Shown here: positions 48,690-64,000 of the stretch, piece by piece
Position numbering within the stretch: position 1 is the stretch's first letter
Layout: each line of letters starts with the position of its first letter
From: Vigna angularis
Lineage: Eukaryota; Streptophyta; Magnoliopsida; Fabales; Fabaceae
Direction of reading: 5' to 3'
NCBI RefSeq assembly: GCF_016808095.1
Contig: NC_068973.1
Location: 28,390,077-28,454,076 of the forward strand
DNA: 64,000 bases
Program-made: the position numbers and the translations under genes
The notes under the pieces: generated by a model
What the model was told of the DNA's origin: nothing
The model's input: only the letters and a program-made list of their open reading frames with translations
Database searches by the model: none

Positions 48690-50330
48690 CGAGTCGCTTA
48701 TATAGACCATATGTAATCTCCCTACAAATATGCTCGAGTAGTTCCTCAATCCAGCTAAGGAACATGTTTTCCTACTACATAAGGACAAGGAAAACACCAT
48801 CACCCCCACACAAGGAAGGTTCAATACCAAAACAACCCTTCCTTTGGAAACAAGGCAAAAAGGAAGCACTTATCCATAGATAAACTCAAGATTTACTAGG
48901 TATAGCAAGTAGACTTATCTATCATTCTTATGTTCATCAATCACACACTCACGCATCCCAACACCCACTCATGCTCCAATCTCAAACACAAGTCAAAACT
49001 GACTCTGAACACAACCATTAATCTCATTTTCTGATTATCACCACGTTTTGCAACTCCTCAAGCTTGGTCCACATCCATTCTTCATCAAATTTACCATCTT
49101 TAACAAAAATGCATTGGGATAATCGATTATCATAAGTGATAATTGATTATTCTTGAGAGATTCACATTTGCACAAAATACACAGTGATAATCGATTATCA
49201 CTTAAGATAATCAATTATTTTAGTGGTCATAGCCCATCAAATTCCCATATTCGTCACACATGAAAGGATAATTGATTATTCTCAAAATAAAACTCAAACC
49301 AATGTGCAAATAATCGATTATAACTAGTGATAATCGATTATTGTCGAATGAAACACATCCTGGACATAATCCAAGTGTTCAAACACACATACATTAACCC
49401 TATACTACAAGGAATCATACCTAAAACATCATGCATGCATTCAAGCCACACATACCTTTATGAAAAGACCCTAATACATACATTACATCACTTGAATCAT
49501 ATAAAACCAATCATTATGCAGATTACAACCCAATATTCTACATATGATTATCATACCATCTTTATAACATATATTTGCATGATAAATCCCCCAAGCATTA
49601 TAACTTTGTTCCCCCTTAACATCAATATCTATATTAGGAATAACCCAACAAAACCATACATACTTTCATGGGGAAAACCCAATACAAATATTACATAACC
49701 TTATCCTCATGCATACACAAACATTTACCTAACAATAGATAATCATAATCATAATCATATAAACATGTACCAAAACAAGGATTTCCATGCAAGAATATCA
49801 AGAATGCATAACATACAACAAATAAATGAAAGTTTCCCCATACTTTGGCCAATCTTAAGGCTTTATCTAAGATTCCAAAACATCAGCAATCTTCTCTTGC
49901 ACTAAGGTTTTTTGCAGCTCTTCCTCTTCCCTCTTAGAAAATGTCTCTTTTTTCCTATGGGGGAGGGGGGTGACTAATGTTCATGGAAAAAAATTCACAA
50001 CTCTTCTGATATAGCACGTTATCGAGCTCTTGAAATACTTTTTTAAATAATCGTGGGCTCAACTAAATAGGATTTTACAATAACATCTTTTAGCGTGCTA
50101 TTCAAGATATAGATATTGTAGCATTTTGTTAAGAACTTCCTTTATGAAATAAATTGTTTAGCTTGAAAAATTCTTGTGTTTTAAAATAAAGTGCAATTGT
50201 AGGTTTTCAAAAGATGATCATTTAAGTAAGAGAAGAGATAATTGAACAAAAGATTTTATACTAGTTTGCTCCAACTGAGCTACGTCTAGTCTACTCCACA
50301 TAGGGTTCCATTATAATCTTCACACGATTA
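48690..50330. other. Intergenic DNA with clustered ATCGAT palindromes
   Basis: No gene is seen. Between about 49118 and 49345 the palindrome GATAATCGATTATC and close variants (with AATTGATTATT) occur about eight times at irregular spacing. The rest is AT-rich noncoding sequence. The open frames are low in complexity (Ile/Thr/His-rich) and probably not genes. Confidence 0.55.
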
Positions 50331-50335
50331 CAAAT

Positions 50336-50535
50336 GAGTATTAGCACCACTGCTGGTACTCAACTACCTTGTCGGGATTTCCTTTGAGTATTAACACCAC
50401 TCCTAGTACTCAGCAACCCCACCGAGATTTCCTTTGAGTATTTACATCACTCCTGGTACTTAGCAATCCTGCCAAGATTTCCTTTGAGTATTCAAACCAC
50501 TCCTAATACTTAGCAACCTTGCCAAGATTCCTCAA
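50336..50535 (+). repeat. 50-bp tandem repeat, four copies
   Basis: The landmark 'gagtatt(a/t)(a/g)cacca' recurs at 50336, 50386, 50436 and 50486, exactly 50 bp apart. Each unit ends with 'gagatttccttt' or a variant. The last unit decays. Noncoding. Confidence 0.93.
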
Positions 50536-50539
50536 CTCA

Positions 50540-52600
50540 ACCGAATTCAATTGTAAGTGTTGTAATTCTCTTCAGAATTGCAATCAATGATTGCTTATAA
50601 GTAGTTCAGACTAATTCTTTCACTAAGAGGATTTGATTACAATACAAAGTAGTTTAAACACTCGCAGGTGTTTCTCTCTTATCTCTTACAATAGTAAGCA
50701 ATATGACAATGAAGCTTGAGAGTACATCTTTCTCTTTTCTTCAACTCAGATGTATTCTTTTTCTTGAGCTCTTTCTCTTCTTCTTTTAAGGATGGATATA
50801 TCGTTTTAAGCTTTTCTTTCTTAAGATATCCTCTTAAGTTATCCTCTTGATTTTCTTCTTGAGAAATTTTCTATTTATAGGCTTCATGGATATATGTCTG
50901 TTAGATTGAGTTTGTAACCTTGATACATGTGATTTCTCTTTCTTTTTTGCATAACAACCGTTGGATAAGTCAACTTGTTAGAGCAGTAATGTTTTTTCAA
51001 TTATTTTCTTGAAGTAGGTTGTACGATCTTTTTAGACTTTGCTTCAAGTGAGGAACATTTTGTGAATATCTCATTTGTCTCTTACGTTTACTTTTTGATA
51101 TTTGATCTATAGCACCGTGCATGCATGTAGAATAGCTTATATGCAAGATTATAGTAAATTATGCATGCAATAGATATGTCTTTTCTTATCACTTTTGTTG
51201 TTTTTGAGCGTTGAGAATTTAATGTCATTTAATGTTTGCTCAGAACAACAAAGTGCTTTTGATTTTCTACCGTTAGATAGCATTTTACAATTAAGTTCTT
51301 TTTCTTTAAAGATACCAAGCATAGATATATACTTCATCATAAGATGAGGTACTTGTTAAGCACATGACATCGTTTAGTCAAATAAATGCTTCTTTAACTT
51401 TTTTTAGATAGATAATATTTAGCTTGCTTAAGCTTTCTCTTATATTTTAGCAATTATGTCTTTTAATGTGTTTTGTCAGAGACATTGTCTCGACCTAATT
51501 TTTTTTCGAGAGAAGCTAAATACCTATTCTAGGTATTATAAGCATTAAGCATTTAACTCAATCTCTCTTAAACGTTTTAGGCACAACAGCATTTAGCCAT
51601 GCATCTAGATGCTTTAATCTAGATGTTTTTCTATTTCCTAAGACCTAAGTGTTTTCCTATGTTTTTCTATGTTTGGGGATTCTTGTTCTAGATTGTGTAT
51701 GTTTTGGGTTTAGGCTCTAAGTCTTGTGTTTTCATCCTAAGTTATTTTCTTATTATCAACTCGTTTTAATGTTATTTAATTAAACTTCAAAACATGAGAG
51801 CTTTTGGACACAAACGATTTTGTCTTTTAACATCTATCTCTATCTTTTTGGTTAAAATAAGATCTCTCACTTAATCTCTAAAAACCACCCAGATTTCCTT
51901 TCTTGTTTTCTCTCAACCACATTTTAAAATATCAACAACTACTAAATCTTATAATTATTCACATATTCTACTTTTAGATTTTCAAATTTTATTTTATTTT
52001 GCATACCTTTACTTTCTACATCCCCTAAAATAATTTCTGCACCATTTAATGAAAGTAAAAAGACCCTGTTGCCCCATTCCATCTTAACCAAAACCTCTAC
52101 CAACAAACCAACACATTCATTGATAATATTACACATTCACAATCACCCAAATTAATAACATGTCAATCATGTATTACACTTTATCAATAATAACATCAAA
52201 TAATTAACATAACAATTATGATTCTAAGAAACACCTAAACATTAAACATCAATTATCAAACAATAACACAAGTCGGGGTCCTACCTTATTTTCTTATGAC
52301 CACATTTTTTACTGGGTCTTTCAGAAAATACACTAATTACCGTTTAGAATTATTTTAGGAATCTATAAAATTTTGAAGATAAGGGAGAAAATATGGAGGT
52401 GTCGAAAGAAAGTTCCAAAAAAGGGTTATGGATTGATCCGCGGATTGCAACTTGTTGGGACGAAATAAACCAAAAGTAGGCATTTACTTCGTGCATCTCC
52501 ACAATTTCTTCATGCGCCTGTCAAATTTTCAAATGATCATTTTGTCCTTCGAAAAAGTGAATTTCAGATTAAAACTTTCCAAGATTTCCCTGGTGAGAAT
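50540..52600. other. Intergenic DNA
   Basis: No coding exon, structural RNA or bounded element could be supported. T-rich and A-rich stretches predominate. Confidence 0.5.
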
Positions 52601-52902
52601 TAGGGTTGGGCAGAGTTAACTTAAAATACTTAAACTATAGTTAATCTATACTTTTTTAAACTTAAAAAACTAATAATACAGTTAACTAAAAACTAATTAA
52701 ACTAATTAATAATACAGTTTTAAAATACTGAACTATTTTACATTCAGTGCAGTTAACTACAGTTTAGGTTTATATTTGTTTTCCCAATCACGGCTTGCTT
52801 TCTGCCTTACATCCCGTTCATCTCACTCACTCGCTGCTGCTGTTGAAGGCTGCCGTCGAGGTTACAATTGTTGAAGGTTCGCTGCCGTCGAGGTTACCGT
52901 TG

Positions 52903-52990
52903 TCGAAGGTTCGCCGTTGTCGAAGGCTCGCCGTCGTCGAAGGCTCGTCGCTATCGAAGGCTCGCTGCTATCGAAGGCTTTGCCGCACTC
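52903..52990 (+). repeat. 17-bp minisatellite
   Basis: The motif tcgaaggctcgccgtcg recurs at 52903, 52920, 52937, 52954 and 52971, exactly 17 bp apart, with looser copies on both sides from about 52840. It is GC-rich against an AT-rich background. As 17 is not a multiple of three, it is unlikely to be coding. Confidence 0.92.
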
Positions 52991-53139
52991 TGCCGTCGCC
53001 GAACTGTCGAAGGTTATACCACCATCGTCGAAGATTCTGAGCACTTCTCCTTTAACTGGAAAAGAGAAGCAAATCTGGAACCCTAAGATACAAATGTTTT
53101 TCTTGTTGTTCAAACATTTTTTAAATGTATTCTTAGTTG

Positions 53140-53781
53140 TTCAAACATTTTGTTAGACATCTTGTAACGATTGCTTGTACGTGGAGAGATAATAAGGGTG
53201 TTCTTTTTTTCTTTCTTTAACTTCTTTCGAATACGATTTGCTCTAGTAAACTCATTTTTCTCTTCCAATGTCATATCTAGCATGCGAGCAATTTGTCCTT
53301 GAATTTTTTCGAAATCAGGATTTTCTGTAATATTTGCTATGATCACTCTCTTGAACAACTTTTCTTTAGCTTTCTTAGCAATCTCTTTAACTAAAAAGGT
53401 CTTACCCATACCAGAACGCCTATAAAATCCAATCATATATATTGTTGAGTCTTCCAATGCTTTCATAATCATCTCCAATGTTCTAGTTCTAGATGCAAAG
53501 CTCACATAACCACCGTTTGAAATAGCATAATCATGGGATGTGTATTCTTGATACGAAACTATGTCAAATTACTTTTCCCAAAGTCCATCTTCTATGATTT
53601 TATCTGCCATCTTTGTAGCTTTTCTACCAAGCGGATACCTCAAATGGAAGTTATTTGGAAGGAAACCAATTGAGCATATTTTCTTTTCATGACATTCATC
53701 ATCAATATAACTTAGTGTCTTGGAAAAGGGCCAATTTTTGTTGAAAAGCAGTGCCACAATATTATGGTATTGTATTTGCAT
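53140..53781 (-). pseudogene. CC-NB-ARC (NLR) resistance gene fragment
   Basis: On the minus strand one frame runs from 53781 with a TAA at 53569-53571 and continues to about 53150. It reads YVSFASRTRTLEMIMKAL, then ALEDSTIYMIGFYRRSGMGKTFLVKEIAKKAKEK in consecutive pieces, then NPDFEKIQGQIARMLDMTLEE and RKKLKKEKKNTLII. This is the start of an NB-ARC ATPase domain of a legume-type CC-NLR immune receptor. The P-loop (about 53390-53430) is altered, with RRS where family members have a small/glycine-rich stretch, but GMGKT remains. Homology stops at LII, just before kinase-2 (LDDLW); no further NB-ARC, LRR or complete coiled coil is present. It is a relic, not a functional receptor. Confidence 0.85.
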
Positions 53782-55059
53782 TTTATCCCAATTGTATTGT
53801 CAATGTCAACAACATTACTAAGTTCAAAGTTCTCGCTAAAGTTTGATACCCTATGAAATATAAAGAACAATCTTATAACTTCTATTCATTATTTTCCTTT
53901 TATCAAAACATATTGCAGATCACATTCAATTTTTGTTAAAATGGGGGATAATCTGAATTAGTTTTTGTCCTCCGTTCTGTGTCTTGAAATTGAATTTAGT
54001 TTCTGAATTTGTATTCTGAATCTGGATTTCTTTTTATTGCTTAGTTTACAGGGAGAGAAACTTTTGGAAAGCATTGGTGGCATATTCTCCAGAATTTGAA
54101 AACCAATAATAATGGTGCAATAACTTGCCCTGTTGTTTCTGAAGGTTAGTATATTCTCTCCATTCTCACCATTTTAATTTTGATTAATTTGGGTTGTATG
54201 ACACAATTGTTCTACATGGTAAGTGCTTCTCATTAGAGATAATCTGGAGAGAAGAAAGGGCAACCAGTTAGAGCAAAGAGAGAAGTTGGATTTAACTACT
54301 TGAGGGAAATTGAAATCAAAATCCAATGTGGCTTTAGTAATACCTCATTGTCTATTTTTCATCAAATTTGTACTGTTGTTGTTTCTTCTATGTATGATTC
54401 TTTGCTCTACATGATGACTCCATATCTGAGACTGCAATTAATGCATTGTATCATGATTTTATTTTTGAACTAATTTTGAAATGTCGTTTTTTAAGTTTGT
54501 ATATGTTAATCAGGTTTACTCTGCAGAGATGGCTACCTATCAAGTAGTAATATATCTTAATATTTATAAACTCTGAATTTGTTTACAGAGTTTATCACAA
54601 CACTTTCATCAATGTAGTGATGTGATTTCTGAATTTTTTTTCAAACCCTATATCATCATCATTTAGATAAATTTGCCTTTTGTTTGATTGAACTCTTAAT
54701 TAATGTAGTGACGTGAATGTTAGAAACGGTAGAAACCCTCACACCAAATACTTCTAGAATGGATCATTTACCTTCTTATATCGATTCATCGTCAACTGAG
54801 AATAGTAAAGGTCGATCATATTAACAATTATAGATTAACTTTGTGCTATTCTAATTCTACATGCAGTGTTTGGTTCTGTACGAGATAGAAATGTGGATTG
54901 GATTCCTTGCTTTTTTATCCCGAAGCATGTGAATAATCACATTTATATTTGTTATTCCATGGTTGGCATTATGGTTGTGTCGGTCTTATTCCATCTTTAT
55001 TGTTTTATCTGAAAGCATTTGTCTGTCCCTGTCCCCCACCCTTTTTCATCTGTGTGTGT

Positions 55060-55206
55060 AGGTTTTTCCCAAGCAAGTATAACAGAGAGATAAAGTGTTT
55101 GAAGATGGAGGTGGAGACTCTGCTGATGGAGATCATACAAAGCAGAAAAGACTGTGTAGAGATCGGAAGAAGCAACTCTTATGGGAATGAAAACTCTTAT
55201 GTTTAG
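55060..55206 (+). pseudogene. Possible cytochrome P450 (CYP714-like) exon fragment
   Basis: The frame encodes FFPSKYNREIKCLKMEVETL and then MEIIQSRKDCVEIGRSNSYGN, resembling the region before the P450 I-helix in the CYP714 group (...KYNREI...LLMEII.SR.DCVEIGR). A typical acceptor (tgtgtgtag) lies just upstream at about 55062. The frame ends at 55204-55206, and no heme-binding or ExxR motif is found nearby. I base this on memory of the family; it is short, and the identity needs a search. Confidence 0.45.
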
Positions 55207-55442
55207 CTTTAATTGAGAACTGTAATTGAAAACTGTTTTCAGTATCATTTAGCTTTAATTTGGAACTGTTTTCACAAAACAGTTTATTGAACTGTATTGC
55301 AGTTAACTAAACTAAAAAAAAGTTCAGTTCAATTTTTTTGAACTATTTTTTAGTTCAATTCAGTTTTTTTTTTTGAACTATTTTATAGTTAATTGTAATA
55401 GGTTTATAGTAAAATGCAAATAGTACAGTTTGTCCACCCCTA

Positions 55443-55980
55443 GTTCTCTCATTAATCGTGATGGTTTATCATGATTCTCGCCTAGATGTAAGTGACTGTC
55501 ATTGTATAAATTGTTGATGAATTTTCAGTTTAGTATGTTCACATTTAAAAGGATTTTTATTAATTTCAAGTTTTGTAATTTCTTTAATCTTTTTTAAAGA
55601 TGACAAAACAGACTGTCGTAATTTTCATTAATTTTTACTTTTTTATATATGTACATATTAAATACAATATAAACATTTTATTAAATTTTAATTGATTAAT
55701 TAATGTCTCTAATAAAATGAAATAGAATAATTATTATTTTATATATTAAATTGTTTTATTATAATTAATAATTAATTTATAAATACTAATAATTTAAATA
55801 ACAATAGTATTATATATTTGTATTATTAAATAATATAATGCTAAAAAATTAATTTTCTAAACTAATTTTTAATTTCTTCTTAAAAAAGGGCTAAAAGATT
55901 AGTTTGTCCCGTTTCACTTTCAGTCCACGTGTGATAGGTAGGGATGACTTTCAACCTATATCTCCAATGTTTTTTAAAAT
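55443..55980. other. AT-rich spacer
   Basis: Between the hAT-like element and the long palindrome I see no gene or bounded element. Confidence 0.5.
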
Positions 55981-56993
55981 ATCTATTATATCCCACTAAA
56001 AAAAATACTTAAACAAATTTTAAAATTTAATTGAATCTCTACCAGATTTTAAACTGAAATTTTATCTGATTTCAAAATTCAATACTTCATCAAATTTAAA
56101 ATAAGATGAAGTGTCAGCTAGATTTCGAAATCCATTAATATATAATAACAGATTTTGAAATTCATTTAATAAATTTTTAAAAAAATTTAATTTAAAAATT
56201 AATAAATATTTTATTAATTTAATATTTTTAAATAGTTTAATATATTTAAATATATTGAAACAAATTTTATATTATAATTATTATTTTTATTTTTATTTTT
56301 ACTATTTTTATTTTAATTATTTTTATATTTTTTTAATATAACTATTATAATAATAAAAATAATATTCTAATAATTATTAAAGTACAAATATATATTAAAT
56401 AAAATAAAATTTTAAATAATTTTGTTAAACGAAATTCAAAATCCGTTAAGATATGTTAATAGATTTTGAAATTCGTTTAACAATTTCTTTTAAATTTCTT
56501 TTTAAAATTTTAAGTTTAATAATAATTTTATGTAATTTAAAATTTTGATATTATTTAATATATATTTATATTTTAATAATTATGAAAATATAATTTTTAT
56601 TATTATAATAGTAATATAATAAAAATAAAAATAAAAATAAAAAAAAGCAATAATATAAAACATGATTTAATATATTTAAATATATTAAATTATATTAAAA
56701 TATTAAATTAAATTAAATATTTATTAAATTTTAATTAAAAAACAATTTTAAAAAAATTATTAATCAGATTTCTATTAATATTTTTTATATTTTAATAATT
56801 ATTAAAATATATTTTTTTTATTATAGAATAATATTATAAAGATAAAAATGATTAAAATAAAATTAATAATAATAAACGAATGTCGAAATCCTTTATTAAA
56901 TTTTATTGAATTTTAAAATTTGATTTAAGATTTTATTGAATTTTGAAATCCAACAAGTTTTTATCAGTATTTTTTTTCACAGATATAATAGAT
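55981..56993. repeat. 1-kb fold-back palindrome (MITE-like)
   Basis: The outer ends are inverted copies (ATCTATTATAT at 55981, its complement ending at 56993). Near the centre GTTAAACGAAATTCAAAATC (56424-56443) faces GATTTTGAAATTCGTTTAAC (56462-56481) across an 18-bp spacer, with one mismatch. Intermediate blocks also pair, for example 'attattataatagt' and 'tttaatatatttaaatatatt' on each side. The whole interval is thus a long imperfect inverted repeat with arms of nearly 500 bp. It has no coding capacity, and no target duplication was recognised. Confidence 0.85.
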
Positions 56994-57650
56994 AATGCAA
57001 GATGAAAGTTTGAAAGTGCACGGTGAAATGCCCTCAAGATAATGGTGGGTTGAAAACTCCAAATTGAGTGATAGCCGCACCCTAATTCCTTTTGGACATG
57101 TCTTGAACTTTGACTTTAACAGCAAGAGCATATAAAACTTGAAGAAATGCATAGACCCTTGACATTTCCATTGTTCTGTAGTAAATGCACACAATAAATC
57201 CAAGTCAATAAACCTTTTCCGGACAAAATGGATTTTTTGTGTATACAGAAAGCAGTTAATTAGGCACGTAATGAACTTTTGTCTAATATGCAAACTTCAC
57301 TAAGATTGCGAAGTCATCAAATATAATTCAAGAGGTAGAGTTCACTGTTCGTTTGATAGGAGATATACCTTTCTTGGTCATCATCACTTATCATATCTTA
57401 TATTCATCACTTCCAATCCATTCAAACTAAAGACTAGACATCAAACGTCGATCATATGCTTCAGGAACAATAATGCTTATACAGAATTGCCAAATTTACT
57501 CTACAAAAACATTAATTGACAACTTAACCACGTGAACAGATACTTGGATCTCCATAAATAATAAAATTTAAAAGCAACAGATAATGTTTAAACGTAGGCA
57601 CAATTCTCAAAATGTCTTTATACAAATTATAAATACTTCTCCATAAAATG
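56994..57650. other. Spacer downstream of the FTSH11-like gene
   Basis: No gene is seen. The right end (about 57640-57900) probably holds the 3' untranslated region of the protease gene. Confidence 0.5.
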
Positions 57651-57900
57651 TTGCTCACACTCCCAGCAAGAGCAATATTCCTTCCTTCGTCATTGTGAGC
57701 AGGACTGGTTGGTTCAGATCAGACATACTCAAAGGAGTATCACTTCCTATCCGAATGGCCAGAATAGCATGCACAATGGAGTGGATCTGCAACAAGTGGA
57801 TCAAAAAATATACCTGTTGGAGTATTGGGTGACTAGGTATTCTGTACAAAGCGTCCCCTTATAGTCAGTTTAGTTAACAGATACCAAACGGAAAGAATGT

Positions 57901-63356
<5,456 letters not shown>

Positions 63357-64000
63357 CTTCAAGGTCCCATGTAAAGCAAACACTATCAGATCACAATACA
63401 TTATCAATATCAATAGATTAACTCAAGAGGTAGATGATAACAAAGTAGTATCGCTTTTTCAATTGTATTTACGAACTCTGAAAAATGAAAGAGAAAATGA
63501 AGTTGTCAGGTGCCTGCATTCTTTAGTCAGAAAAAAAAGAGGCTGAGTTCTTTCGAAAAGAAAAACAGAGTGTAAACTTAAAGAAGAGAAATGCATATAT
63601 TAACGGGTCTACACATACCATCGTGTAAGAAAAAGACATAATAAGCATGGAAACTTGTATAACGAGTTTTTTTAATAAATTTGGTACAGTACAGGTATGG
63701 GAAGGAAAATGGGAGCAAAAATTGCTTTAGGCAAAATAAAAAATTGGATGATAATTTAATCAAAAACCAATCAGGTAGACACAATAAACAGCTGCATGCA
63801 GGACAAATTAGAAACAAAACAAAAACAGTTATTAATAATGATTGCACTCCCAAACAATTCACCTAGGCATAGAAAATAAACTTTTTTTACACTTACAGCT
63901 TAGAACAAATTCTGCAAAGAGATAATGGAGTAACAATGTCAAGGCTATCAAATTGAAAGACGAGAACCAAAGCCCAGATAGTAGATATGTACTTCCAGAA
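63357..64000 (-). other. Intron of the FTSH11-like gene, continuing beyond the window
   Basis: No exon matching the preceding Walker A region is visible up to the window edge. The acceptor used at 63357 (CCTTGAAG|GCT) has a weak pyrimidine tract. An alternative AG lies 26 bases further upstream (GATAG|TG), and the frame stays open between them, so the exon could be slightly longer. Confidence 0.55.

Larger units (their letters stand above)
52601..55442. mobile_element. hAT-like element carrying gene fragments (putative)
   Basis: The ends are TAGGGTTGGGCA on the left and, reverse-complemented, TAGGGGTGGACA on the right (10 of the first 12 bases identical), which is the TAGGG-type terminus of hAT transposons. 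Both subterminal regions are full of related 'agttaact', 'aactaaa' and 'acagtt' motifs in opposite orientation. In between lie a 17-bp minisatellite, an NLR fragment on the minus strand and a possible P450 exon on the plus strand. No transposase is seen. An exact 8-bp duplication is not present (GTGAGAAT against GTTCTCTC), so the boundaries are provisional. Confidence 0.55.

Noticed and set aside
49327..49698. Open frame of 123 codons
   Set aside because: It is Ile/Thr/His-rich low complexity from AT/CA-rich DNA, with no domain.

Overview
The window is plant nuclear DNA: AT-rich, gene-sparse, with intron-containing genes (GT-AG introns, T-rich acceptors), many AT microsatellites and layered transposable elements. 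Several sequence types (the NLR fragment, the Tat-type retroelement, the 5S-bearing LTR) resemble what I know from phaseoloid legumes such as Vigna or Phaseolus; that assignment is inference from memory, not a search result.

Three real genes are visible, all reconstructed here by joining exons. (1) A trehalose-6-phosphate phosphatase on the + strand (coding exons 26976-29378, 369 residues), with a likely promoter and untranslated first exon about 5 kb upstream (21724-21872). (2) A noncanonical poly(A)-polymerase/nucleotidyltransferase-like protein on the - strand (35787 down to 30373, 990 residues), convergent with the first gene. (3) The C-terminal half of an FTSH11-like organellar AAA protease on the - strand (63356 down to 57901); its 5' half lies beyond the right edge. 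No shared pathway links the three; this is ordinary plant gene order with repeats between.

Repeat layout. 3167-8757 is a Tat-lineage Ty3/gypsy element with a 5-bp target duplication, a large internal deletion, a broken integrase, a hairpin-rich tandem array and an antisense ORF with its own TATA box. 11611-13950, 39415-41745 and 44547-47246 hold at least four copies of one unusually long LTR family; the last copy is a 2.7-kb solo LTR with exact target duplications. 48265-48681 is a solo LTR carrying a 5S-rRNA-like internal promoter (Cassandra-like). DNA elements include two MULE-type elements with exact 9-bp duplications (19527-20128, and 60567-61566 inside an FTSH11 intron), a hAT-like MITE (38099-38618), a hAT-like element that appears to carry gene fragments (52601-55442) and a 1-kb fold-back palindrome (55981-56993). 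Gene relics: mevalonate kinase (15580-15830), NLR (53140-53781) and a possible P450 (55060-55206).

I did not find a clearly new biological system. The strongest leads are the regular hairpin array and the antisense gene inside the Tat element, the complex LTR family with tandem arrays next to its TATA box, the gene-fragment-carrying hAT-like element, and the long palindrome. All coordinates and identity counts were made by eye and should be confirmed by alignment.
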